A DNA stretch of 64,000 bases from Pleurodeles waltl (Eukaryota; Chordata; Amphibia; Caudata; Salamandridae). This document shows, in pieces, positions 20,587 to 31,804 of this stretch (position 1 is the stretch's first letter; each line of letters starts with the position of its first letter). Location: the NCBI RefSeq assembly GCF_031143425.1, contig NC_090438.1, positions 772,159,138 to 772,223,137 of the forward strand, read 5' to 3'. The notes under the pieces are model-generated. The model made no database searches and had not been told where the DNA came from. It saw only the letters and a list, made by a program, of their open reading frames with translations. A program made the position numbers and the translations under genes.

Positions 20587-23272
20587 TGTAAGGAAATGCC
20601 TCCTTGGCATGGTTACCCCCTGACTTTTTGCCTTTGCTGATGCTATGTTTTGAATTGAAAGTGTGCTGAGGCCTGCTAACCAGGCCCCAGCACCAGTGTT
20701 CTTTCCCTAACCTGTACTTTTGATTCCACAATTGGCACACCCTGGCACCCAGATAAGTCCCTTGTGACTGGTACCTCTGGTACCAAGGGCCCTGATGCCA
20801 GGGAAGGTCTCTAAGGGCTGCAGCATGTATTATGCCACCCTAGAGACCCCTCACCCAGCACAGACACACTGCTTACCAGCTTGTGTGTGCTAGTGAGAAC
20901 AAAATGAGTAAGTCGACATGGCACTCCCCTCAGGGTGCCATGCCAGCCTCTCACTGCCTATGCAGTATAGGTAAGACACCCCTCTAGCAGGCCTTACAGC
21001 TCTAAGGCAGGGTGAACTATACCATAGGTGAGGGTACCAGTGCATGAGCACTGTGCCCCTACAGTGTCTAAGCAAAACCTTAGACATTGTAAGTGCAGGG
21101 TAGCCATAAGAGTATATGGTCTGGGAGTCTGTTTTACACGAACTCCACAGCACCATAATGGCTACACTGAAAACTGAGAAGTTTGGTATCAAACTTCTCA
21201 GCACAATAAATGCACACTGATGCCAGTGTACATTTTATTGTAAAATGCACCACAGAGGGCACCTTAGAGGTGCCCCCTGAAACTTAACCGACTATCTGTG
21301 TAGGCTGACTGGTTCCAGCAGCCTGCCACACTAGAGACATGTTGCTGGCCCCATGGGGAGAGTGCCTTTGTCACTCTGAGGCCAGTAACAAAGCCTGCAC
21401 TGGGTGGAGATGCTAACACCTCCCCCAGGCAGGAACTGTAACACCTGGCGATGAGCCTCAAAGGCTCACCCCTTTGTCACAGCACCGCAGGACACTCCAG
21501 CTAGTGGAGTTGCCCGCCCCCTCCGGCCCCGGCCCCCACTTTTGGCGGCAAGGCCGGAGAAAATAATGAGAATAACAAGGAGGAGTCACTGGCCAGTCAG
21601 GACAGCCCCTAAGGTGTCCTGAGCTGAGGTGGCTCTAACTTTTAGAAATCCTCCATCTTGCAGATGGAGGATTCCCCCAATAGGATTAGGGATGTGACCC
21701 CCTCCCCTTGGGAGGAGGCACAAAGAGGGTGTACCCACCCTCAGGGCTAGTAGCCATTGGCTACTAACCCCCCAGACCTAAACACGCCCTTAAATTTAGT
21801 ATTTAAGGGCTCTCCCTGAACCTAGAAACTAGATTCCTGCAACAACAAGAAGAAGGACTGCCTAGCTGAAAACCCCTGCAGAAGAAGACCAGAAGACAAC
21901 AACTGCCTTGGCTCCAGAAACTCACCGGCCTGTCTCCTGCCTTCCAAAGAACTCTGCTCCAGCGACGCCTTCCAAAGGGACCAGCGACCTCTGCATCCTC
22001 TGAGGACTGCCCTGCTTCGACGACGACAAGAAACTCCCGGGGACAGCGGACATGCTCCAAAAAGACTGCAACTTTATCCAAAGGAGCAGCTTTAAAGAAC
22101 CCTGCAATTTCCCCGCAAGAAGCGTGAGACTTGCAACACTGCACCCGGCGACCCCGACTCGGCTGGTGGAGAACCAACACCTCAGGGAGGACCCCCGGAC
22201 TACTCTACGACTGTGAGTACCAAAACCTGTCCCCCCTGAGCCCCCACAGCGCCGCCTGCAGAGGGAATCCCGAGGCTTCCCCTGACCGCGACTCTCTGAA
22301 ACCTAAGTCCCGACGCCTGGAAAAGACCCTGCACCCGCAGCCCCCAGGACCTGAAGGACCGGACTTTCACTGCAGAAGTGACCCCCAGGAGTCCCTCTCC
22401 CTTGCCCAAGTGGAGGTTTCCCCGAGGAAGCCCCCCCTTGCCTGCCTGCAGCGCTGTAGAGATCCCTTGATCTCTCATTGACTTCCATTGCGAACCCGAC
22501 GCTTGTTCTAACACTGCACCCGGCCGCCCCCGCGCCGCTGAGGGTGAAATTTCTGTGTGGGCTTGTGTCCCCCCCGGTGCCCTACAAAACCCCCCTGGTC
22601 TGCCCTCCGAAGACGCGGGTACTTACCTGCGGGCAGACTGGAACCGGGGCACCCCCTTCTCTCCATTGAAGCCTATGCGTTTTGGGCACCACTTTGAACT
22701 CTGCACCTGACCGGCCCTGAGCTGCTGGTGTGGTAACTTTGGGGTTGCTCTGAACCCCCAACGGTGGGCTACCTTGGACCAAGAACTGAACCCTGTAAGT
22801 GTCTTACTTACCTGGTAAAACTAACAAAAACTTACCTCCCCCAGGAACTGTGAAAATTGCACTGTGTCCACTTTTAAAATAGCTATTTGTGAATAACTTG
22901 AAAAGTATACATGCAATTGAAATGATTCAAAGTTCCTAATGTACTTACCTGCAATACCTTTCAAACAAGATATTACATGTTAAATTTGAACCTGTGGTTC
23001 TTAAAATAAACTAAGAAAATATATTTTTCTATAACAAAACCTATTGGCTGGATTTGTCTCTGAGTGTGTGTACCTCATTTATTGCCTATGTGTATGTACA
23101 ACAAATGCTTAACACTACTCCTTGGATAAGCCTACTGCTCGACCACACTACCACAAAATAGAGCATTAGTATTATCTCTTTTTACCACTATTTTACCTCT
23201 AAGGGGAACCCTTGGACTCTGTGCATGCTATTCCTTACTTTGAAATAGCACATACAGAGCCAACTTCCTACA
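20587..23272 (+). repeat. 3' LTR of the young GMR1-like element
   Basis: 2686 bp, nearly identical to the 5' LTR. Differences seen include two near 21001-21015, one at about 21451, a 3-bp insertion near 21583, and single changes near 21883, 22040, 22051, 22457, 22498, 22631 and 22738. The polyadenylation signal AATAAA is at 23005-23010. It ends CCTACA, followed by the GTAAG duplication. Confidence 0.93.
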
Positions 23273-23277
23273 GTAAG

Positions 23278-24840
23278 GTTTAATGTGGTTCACATGAAGC
23301 ACCCTGTAGGGGCTTCTTGGAGGGCCCAGGTCCACCAAATAGGTGACCTCACCTTTCTGCTCTGCTATTGTGTGGGGGCCACTCCATTTGTCCTGGAGTG
23401 CTCTTGGGACCACAGTCTCCAAGACCCACACTTTCTGTCATGGCTGGTAAACAGTCAGTACAGCTTATTGGTCATGCTACTGCGTTTGAAGCTCTTGACT
23501 GGCCTCAAGATTTTTGGAAGCCTTCTTCATGTACTCTGCCATGTGAGAGCACAGGCCTAGTACATTGTCAACTATGTCCTGTTTAGGGGGTTTGAGAAAT
23601 TGCTCCCAACCCTCCTTCACAAGAGTAAAAGGACCCCTAACTGGATGTCCAAAAAGAAGTTCAAATGGACTGTAACCCATTGCCTTCTGTGGCACCTCTC
23701 TGTGGGCACAAAGAAGGTAAGGTAATAGGACATCCCATCCCCTTCTCAGTTTGTCTGAGAGTCCCGTAATCATATCTTTTAGGGTTTTGTTTAATCTCTC
23801 AACTAATCCATTTCTATGTGGATGGTAAGGAGTGGTGAATTTGTAGGTTATACAACATTCCTTCCACATTGCTTTGAGGTATCCAGACATGAAGTTTGTA
23901 TTTTTGTTGGATACAACCTCCTTAAAGAACTCCATCCTGGTAAAGATTCCCAGGAGAGCCTTGGCCACTGCAGGACCTGTAGTGGTCCTGAAGGGGCATG
24001 GCCTTTGGGTACCTGGGGGCATGGTCCATCACCACCAGTATAAACCTGTTCCTAGATCCGGTTAGAGGGTCAAGGGGACAAACAATGGCAATCCCTACCC
24101 TCTCAAAGGGAACACCAACCAGTAGAAGTGGAATTAAGGAAGCTTTGTAGTGCCACCTGTCTTGCCACTAGTTTGGCAGGTGACACAGGAGCGATAAAAA
24201 TCTTTGGTGTCTGCAGACATGTGGGGCCAGTGAAAGTGTGAGACAAATCTGTCCCAAGTCTTGCTTTGCTCCAAATGTCCAGCAAGGGGAATGTCATGTG
24301 CCAGGGTCAACAAGAACTCTCTAAACTTCTGAAGTATGACCAAGCTCCGGGTGGCACCAGGCTTTTGATCCCTAGCGTCAGAGTAAAGGAGACCATTTTC
24401 CCAATAGATCCTTTGGGATCAACTGACATCCTCAGCGTCTTGTGCAGCAGCTTGCTGTCTGAGGCCTTCAGGATAGGGGCAGGATTTCTGCTCCAGACTC
24501 AATTCCTCCCTGGAGGGTCCTTCTGCACCTAAGGGCTTTGCCGTGTCAGGCCCAAGCTCCTCTGGTGTAGGTTCCTCACAGAGGGCAAGATCATCCCCCT
24601 TAGAAGACTGATCCTCACATGAGGACTGGGCAGAGGATAATTTCTTACCCTTCCCACCTCTCTTCTTGGGAGCTTCCTGGGTCTTTATTCCAGGCTCCAG
24701 TGCTCCTTGCTCTCCCTGTTTCTTGGCTTGTGCCCTTGTAGTTACAAAAACACTTTCAGGGTTGCCCAGCATTGCTGCATGGGCCTGTAACTCCACTTCA
24801 GCCCAGGCTGAGGTCTCCAAATCATTGCCTAGAGACATTC
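23278..24840 (-). pseudogene. Protease tail and integrase of the old GMR1-like element
   Basis: Minus-strand fragments match the young polyprotein from just after protease (LGNDLETSAWAEVEL at 24835) through the linker, the integrase zinc domain (24343 down to 24134), the core (about 24110 down to 23477) and the C-terminal GPY-type segment (23431 down to 23278). The first catalytic Asp of the core is replaced by Ala (VGIAIV near 24090) and the second by Asn (VVSNKN near 23915). The Glu in NGLVER remains. Frameshifts separate the fragments. The 23278 end abuts the young element; reverse transcriptase continues at 12826. Confidence 0.85.
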
Positions 24841-24864
24841 AACAGGAATTGAAGAACTTACTAA

Positions 24865-25377
24865 GGGGCATATTTACAAGAAAGTGGTGCATCAGTATTG
24901 ATGCGCCACTTTTCTTGCATCGCCCCTAGCCCACCTAACAACACCATGCGGCTGCCGTATTTACAATATGGAGTACCATGGCAGTCATTAGGACAATAGA
25001 GTTTGCTACACTAGAGTCAAAAATGTTCACTCAAGTGCAGCATAGTGCAGGAAGGCCCATAGGTTTCTATGAGTGAGTCATTTTAATGCTTGCTTCAAAC
25101 AGGCGTTAAAAATGATGCCAAAAATGGCACAGTGAAATCTTGTAGATTTCACTGTGCCATATTTGTCTACCTCCTAATGCTGGAACGCCCCCCTTGCAAC
25201 CATTATGCCTGGTGCAAGCATAATGTGTCACAAGGGGGGTGCAAAGTGACACAGTGCATGCATTGCGCCACTTTGTAAATCTGGCACAGCAAAAATTGCC
25301 TCCTTGTGCCACATTAGACTAAAACAATGATGCTAAGGTGGTTCGAGAAGGCACCAGAGGATTGTAAATATGTCCCC
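24865..25377. mobile_element. Small non-autonomous DNA transposon, 513 bp (Harbinger-like TIRs)
   Basis: Ends are GGGGCATATTTACAA at 24865 and TTGTAAATATGTCCCC at 25362-25377, inverted with one mismatch. The left flank is TAA, which fits a Harbinger target site, but the right flank is ACA, so the duplication is not clean. An internal perfect palindrome surrounds tttcactgtgccat. No coding capacity. It belongs to the same family as the split copy at 9549/28378, and sits where the gag region of the old retrotransposon should be. Confidence 0.7.
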
Positions 25378-25429
25378 ACAACTTTTTTAGGGTCAGTAAC
25401 GCCCCTCCTCCCCCAAGGTTAACAACTGC

Positions 25430-28372
25430 CATGGGGTGTCACTGACAGAAAATAGGTGCCCAGATAGTAAAAGCTCTCTATGGGTAGCGTAGGCCAGCAG
25501 CTAAAGCTTCTCCAGGAGGAATGCAAATCACTTGCAATTCCACATTAGTCAGACAGTAACTCACTCACAAGAATGAGCTACACAAGTGTTGCAAAAATAA
25601 AGGAATCTTTATTACAACACTAACTACTAGACTAACATTGGTATAGTTCCCTTTGGCTTTGGAGATATCTACACGCAGTATAAACTCAAAATAACAAGCA
25701 GAAATAGCATAAAATACACGGGGCTGTATGGGGGGGGCAAACCATATACTAAATAAGTGGAATGTGAACTAGCTAACCCAACCAAGGTGAGTTTATGAGT
25801 TAGCTAGGAGCTGGGAAAGGAGGAAAACACTAGAGGTAAGTACAGCAGGTGTCCACAGCGACCAGGTGCAGAGGGCTTACCTACCCAGTCATCCCATAGA
25901 CTAACACAGGGAAGTAGTGGTTGGAGTTCATGTGTTCCAGGACCCTTCCCAGCAGACCCCAAGGAATAGAGCAGACAATTGGAAGGCTAGAGAGTGCCCC
26001 CACCCTTAGATACCCAGAATACAGGAGTACCTACCCCAGGGAACCTGGATGCATAGGGGTGAAAAGGACTCTCACTGAAGTCAATGGAAGCCTCAGATGT
26101 AGAGCTGCTGTAGTGACCCGTGGACCAGGCCGGTGGAACCCAGGGACGGATTCCAGATGCAGAAGACCTGAAAAGGAAGGGGACAGAGTCCAGCACCCTT
26201 GGAGGTGCCCAGGTGGTACAGGTGGCAATGCCCACCCTCCTAGAGGTGAAAGTCTTGCAAGTCAGTTAGGGGAAGAAGTTCAGCTGCGGGGTCCAAAAAC
26301 TGCAAATGATCCCAGGAGTTGCCTATGAACTGTTCCTTGATGGTCTCTGGATTTCAGGAAGGTCAATGACCAGCCAGGTCACCAACAAGTACTGGTAAAT
26401 GCAAGCAAGAGCTGAAGATGTATTTTCAGAGTTTTGGGGGCCAGCAAGGTTCAGGAGACTCTACCCTTGAGGGGGAGTCAGGGCTGGCCATCAGCACACA
26501 GGGAGGCCATCAAAAGTCATTGGAGTCCCAACAAGTGACCCAAAGGTGATGGACACAGGGAGTCACAAGGAGGCCTTATCAGTACAACAAAACAGAAGTC
26601 CCATGTCACAGGAGCTGCAGGACGGAGGCTGATCTTCGAGTTGCAGAGTGCTAGAGACTTAGGCTTCTTGTGGCCAAAGATCTCCCAAGGTAAGGGTCAA
26701 CCAGCCTTGGCAAATGCAACAGTTGCGGTGCACAGGGGTTCCAGTTCAGTGGCACACAGTTTTCCAAGTTGGTCAAAAGACAAGCAGGACCCAGGAGAGG
26801 CCACAGACCCATCACCTGTGATGCAGAGCCTTTCGATGTCCGTGTGATAGCAGACCCCACCTGCCAGTTGACGTTGTCTTGAGGTGCATGCGGATGCCTG
26901 CGGAGGCTCCAAGGGAGATTCCTTCATGCTTCCAGGTGCAAACAGAGGCCTTGTGACCCTGGAGGATGCACAGCCTTGGATGTTGCAGAATTCTTGCAGG
27001 ATCCGGAGAAACAATGTTGCAATGAGAGCCTTCCCACCAGAAGCAGACTTGTTTAAGTTCCAATGCAGACCAGCAGCGGTTCCAGAGGCCAGGAGCAGAA
27101 GATGTCTTGCAGAGAGATCCTTGTACAGTCGTGCTAAAAAATCTGGGCACCCACCCTCAGGGAAGCCCTTAAATAACCCAAAAAGGAGTACTGATCACTC
27201 TCTGCAGTGACCACCTATCAGAGAGGGTCAGGGGACATCATCTACCTGACCTAACCAGTGAGATGCTCCCACAGGCCTCTGCACATCTCGGAAACAAAAT
27301 GTGCAGAATCAACCAACCACCTGGCAGAACTCTGTGCACCTCCATAGGGGAGGGGCTGGGCAGAGGGCTGGTCACTCTCCTATACTTTGTGCAGTTTCTC
27401 ACCAGATTGGGAATCGGGGTTCGCTCAACTGGTGCAAACTGGTTTATGCAAGGAAGGCATCAAAAGTGCCCTTCAAAGCCCTCTGGTGGCACTCAGGGGC
27501 CACCACCCATTAGACACCTAATACACAGTGGGAGATGGTCACACATCTCCCTTGTAGAAAATCCTTTGTTTTGCCTTCCTCTGCCTGAGACAGGGTCGCC
27601 AGCAGGAGGGCAGAACAGTGTCTGTGGATTTGTAGCAGCACGGGCTGCCAGGCAGACTCTGGAAGGCTGTACGGGCATATCTGGAAGATCCTCTAAGGAA
27701 CCCCAAGAGTACATGGTACCATGCAACTAACCATGTAATCGATGTTGTTGCATGATTCCAACATGTTTGATACCAAACATTCCTAGGTTTGGAGAAAGCA
27801 TTATGTAGGTGGACTACTCATACTGACCAGTGTCTAATGCATGTCTCAAAATGGCTTCCCCGCACCTTCAAAGTCCAGAGAATGGAATCTGTCGTTTGTA
27901 GGGGTATTATGCTCTTGCTGGGGTACCCTTACACTTAGGGACATGCACCCTGCCCATGGGCTGAAGGGGCTACCAAAGGGGTGACTTATATTGCCAAAGT
28001 GCAGTGACCGCGATGTGAGGCAAGCCTTAGATCAGGGTGAAAGAGTGCATGCACCATTTCACGCAGGCTGCAATGGCAGGCCTGCAGATACAGTTTGCAT
28101 TATCTCCTTTGGGTGGCACAATACATGCTGCACCCCATGGGAGACCCATGGTGTACCAATGTCGTGGGCAACAAAGTACCATATACTAGGGACTTAGGTG
28201 CACCAGTATGCCAATTGTGGGTGTAAAAAGTTTACCAGCAGCCAGCTTTACAGGAGAGAGCACAGCCTCTGGGGTCCTGGTTAGCAGGACCCCAGTGAAC
28301 TACAGTTTAAACACACTGACATCAGCCAAAAAGTGGGAGGTAACTATGTTAGAAAGATGGTACTTTCCTACA
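25430..28372 (-). repeat. 5' LTR of the old GMR1-like element
   Basis: About 2.9 kb ending (plus strand) in CCTACA at 28372, next to GCAAG. It pairs with 9908-11383 over its left part. AATAAA on the minus strand is at 25608-25613. The last hundred or so bases on the internal side are missing, lost together with gag. The LTR starts with the same TGTAGGAAAGTACCATC-like sequence as the solo LTR and the fourth element's LTR, so these are one superfamily. Confidence 0.8.
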
Positions 28373-28377
28373 GCAAG

Positions 28378-28506
28378 GGTTAACAAACTGGCACAATCTC
28401 CCATTGCACCAGTTTGTAACTGTAGTGTGGGGTGGGGCACTGTGCTGCACTGCCGTAGCGTTAAAAAAATTATGCTACTGCAGGTTATGGGCTTGCAAGT
28501 GATCCC
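28378..28506 (+). mobile_element. Right part of the split small DNA transposon
   Basis: It continues the copy broken at 9907. The phrases caaactggcacaatctcccattgcaccagtttgtaa and the terminal gcttgcaagtgatccc align with the right third of the intact copy at 24865-25377. Confidence 0.6.
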
Positions 28507-31246
28507 ACAGTCTCACTCTTTCCAACCATTCATTCTGTCTCGCTCTCTCTCCTCAGTGTCTTCTCCCTTTCTGATCGCTTTCTCTTTACCTCCCTCCCTC
28601 TCTTTCTTGAAGCCTCCCGAACCGTACTTCCAGAATGTTACAGCATTCCTGCGCCATCTTTGCTTGAACATGCAGCATGTTCGGACCTAGCATCTTCGGA
28701 CCTGCCAAGTCGTTCTAACACTTTAGGCTACGCATCGCAAGTTAGCAATCAACAGCAAACAGAAGCCATAGTTTACCTTGCTCTTGTCGGCACTGAAGTC
28801 GGCAGTCTGTCTGCAATGTTAGCCTGCTCTTGCAGGGCGTGCAGCTTATAAATACCACTGGTGACACCCTTTGGTTCCAGCGCCTCTTTGTACCTGACAA
28901 GCCTACTTTTCTGTCTTTTTTAAGGCGTGCTGTACAACTGCATGTTCACACGTACAATTAACAGCTTAGGAATGTTGGCTTACACAATTGATAGCGATTT
29001 ATCCGACTCTATGCAGGTTTAAGCATGAATCACAAATTACCTATCCTGTTCGAGAGGCACATAATAGGGCCACATCCTTTCGCCCTCTGGCAATGTCGGC
29101 AAAGAATACTTTTATGCCATTAGACAAACTGTTTCTCGGCGCTCGCTCAAGGCAGTTTGTGGTGGTTTGCGGGATTTCATATTGACCGACAGTGGCCCTT
29201 TTTGGGGATACTTAAGCACACTGGGTCCTTTTCAGTAAAGCACGAATCCTGGGACAGGAGGCGGAGAAGACATTAGGGAACTTCCACAGAGCAAAGTGAT
29301 AGCCGAGAGAATGGTGGCGGGCCCCTGTTTTGCTTGAACCAACCAAGCCTAAAGAAGCAATTAAATATATATGCTCAAGCCAATAAACATTACCGCCGCT
29401 ACAGGCCCCTGCCTTGCATGGCTTAATTTTAGCAAGGCTACATAGCATTGATTCAAAAATGTCCACCTCAAGGCTCTTCCTTCCACCACCTTACATGTTC
29501 TGTCTAATTTTCTCACTCTTGCATGTTCTTGTCCATTCCTGCTTTCTCCCCTCTTGGTGTTTCCTTTTCTGCCATTCTCTCTTGTTTAAATATGTTGTTC
29601 TCGCATACATGCAATTTATGTTACCTCCTGGTACAGCCCCAATTTCCTGTCTGCCCATCCTCTATAGCTTCCTCTCCTTCAAGTGGCCCACCTTCCTCTG
29701 CTGTTTGCTATGGGACCATATAAGGTAAGGATTATTTTCATTGAACTGGAGCAACTGTAAAAGACTCAAGGCCTTTGCAACCTCTCTTTCTCTGCATCAA
29801 AGTGAATCAAAGAAAAAATAAGTCCCAGTCCCCACAAAAATTGAGGCCTGGTGCCACCCACGGGAAACTTGCAGCCACCAGCACAAATTAATGCATGTTA
29901 GTTGGGTAGCATCTTGCACTGGGTGTAAGGTTGGCCATGTGGTACTTGGCCTCTCACAAAACTCGTGACAGCATCCTATTGCTATGCTGATGGAAGCCCA
30001 CACACCCTTCATGTCAGAGACAGGAAGCTAGCTTTTATCTCTGGGAATGGCTACTTCCCACTCCAAGGCTCATAAAAGAAGCAAGTCATGTTTTAAGTCC
30101 AATTTTGAGCATCTGTCATTGATGAATATCAGTGCCATCAATCCAGGTAGTACATGCACTGGTGCTACAGGTGAAAAACATGTCCATATCAGGAAAAGTT
30201 TGAGGTACAGCTCATCACAGGAACAAGGGTCTGGGAAATCAACAAAGATTATTCTGAGACCGTCTCAACTGCCACTGCCAAAGGCAGAGAATTCAGAAAA
30301 GATGCACAATAACCTGTGAAAGGGGTCGAATTCCATCTGGAAGGGAAGCTTCAGGACTCAATCCAATGTCTATGGACACTGTGACTATCCCGGAACACTA
30401 ACCTCTTTTCTCTAGAGATCTAATTTGGTACATCAAACATAAGCAGCATGGCCTTGTGCTACACTCACATAGGAATGTCCACACTTCTGGAACACCTCAA
30501 AAGAACCTTCCATCACCTTCTGAGCCTGAAGAGTTCCTGGAGTAGGATGAGAGAAATGTGCATATCTTTGTTGATGAGATACAACCAAGCAGGATAGTAA
30601 ATGTAAAGCTGTGAACCTACCTTTTGGTAGTCAAGTAAATAATCCCAGGGTCCTTGCGTTGAACAAGAAGAGCATGAATGCAGAACATCAGGCTGTTTGA
30701 GAAGCAACACAGGCTATGTTCAAGAGGCATGCAGCTACAGAGGCCATATACCACCGCAGAGTTAAAATTAGTTATCCACGTATTTAAGACAGCACAATGC
30801 GCTCACCATGCTTCTCTTCCAGAACCACTGCAAACCGCAAACCTAAGCAACTTTTTCATCCTGATATCCTTCTCTACTCCATTTAAGTTCAGGCTCTTTG
30901 AACTACTTCTACCCTTCCACTGGAATAGCTTCCTCAGCAAAACCTATGCTGACTTCTCCTTTCCCTCATTTATGCCTTTCTTTAGTGTTTAGTACCACGG
31001 TAGTGCACCCTCCTCAGATTTGCCTTGATTCAGTGCCTGTCTGGGAGTAAGTGAGGTGAGTGGGCAGTCTCTACTGAGGGTCAACCACACAAGTCATTCA
31101 AAGGCAGACATAAATGTGTGAAGGCGGAGTTTAGTATAAATTCTGATTTACTGTATTGAGCATAAACCTTCCCAAAAGGCAACCACTAGGTATACAGTCA
31201 GAAAAGTAGAAATGTATATAACAATACATTTTGCAAAGAAAAATAC
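28507..31246. other. Unique DNA, no gene seen
   Basis: Contains a CT-rich stretch at 28510-28620 and otherwise ordinary mixed sequence. Open frames up to about 100 codons show no domain, no conserved start context and low-complexity composition. No terminal repeats were found. Confidence 0.4.
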
Positions 31247-31685
31247 TATGGTGGTCATTATGACATTGGCGGTGAGTGATAAAGTGGCGGTAATACCGCC
31301 AACAGGCTGGCAGTATTTACCGCCAAATTATGACAATGGCGGTGATAACTCCCAAAGACAGCCAATGTAAACACCACTGACCACAGCGGTAGCCATCAAC
31401 AGCCAGGAGGAAGACAAGATATCGCCCACCATATTATGACACATCACACCACCACGATTTCTGGGGCGGTACCAACGCCATCAAAAGCCAGGCGGAAACA
31501 CAACACAGAAGACCAAAGATTCGCCATTAGGGACACAGAGAAGATCAATGCCGCCATGGAACCACAACTGCAGGTCTACCCGATGCTTTTCTACGCCATG
31601 CTCCACCTGGAACACCAACTCAAACGAAGATGACGACGGTGAGTACAGCCGCCTAGCACACAAGGGAGGGAGGAAAAGGAGAGTG

Positions 31686-31745
31686 ACACACACACACACA
31701 CACACAACACACACCATTCACACACACACCATACACACAACCAGC
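31686..31745. repeat. CA dinucleotide repeat within Harbinger copy A
   Basis: An imperfect (CA)n tract. The equivalent place in Harbinger copy B (55378-55430) also has a CA-rich tract, so the repeat belongs to the element. Confidence 0.8.
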
Positions 31746-31804
31746 TGCAGACGAAAAACAATGTCACAGGACACACATCATAATAATGCAAGGACAACAG
31801 TAAG

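Larger units (their letters stand above)
12827..23272 (+). mobile_element. Intact young GMR1-like Ty3/Gypsy retrotransposon, 10.4 kb
   Basis: The structure is complete: a 5' LTR (12827-15509), primer-binding region, leader, a single gag-pol frame, polypurine tract and a 3' LTR (20587-23272). It is flanked by a perfect 5-bp duplication GTAAG (12822-12826 and 23273-23277). The LTRs are 2683 and 2686 bp. By eye I count about ten substitutions and one 3-bp indel between them, so insertion is recent. The domain order gag-protease-integrase-reverse transcriptase-RNase H in a Gypsy-type polyprotein is the signature of the GMR1 group known from fish, amphibians and other deuterostomes. There is no env frame between the stop codon and the 3' LTR. 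It looks capable of autonomous movement, though this is inferred. Confidence 0.92.
9908..28372 (-). mobile_element. Old GMR1-like LTR retrotransposon, interrupted and decayed
   Basis: The element runs right to left, with TG...CA ends and the 5-bp duplication GCAAG at 9903-9907 and 28373-28377. In minus-strand order it holds a 5' LTR, a protease tail, integrase, reverse transcriptase, a partial RNase H and a truncated 3' LTR. Integrase lies upstream of reverse transcriptase, the GMR1-type order. Gag and the front of protease are gone; a small DNA transposon sits at that gap. A young element of a related family (12827-23272) is inserted between the integrase C-terminus and reverse transcriptase. 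Multiple frameshifts, stops and lost catalytic residues show it is dead. Confidence 0.85.
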
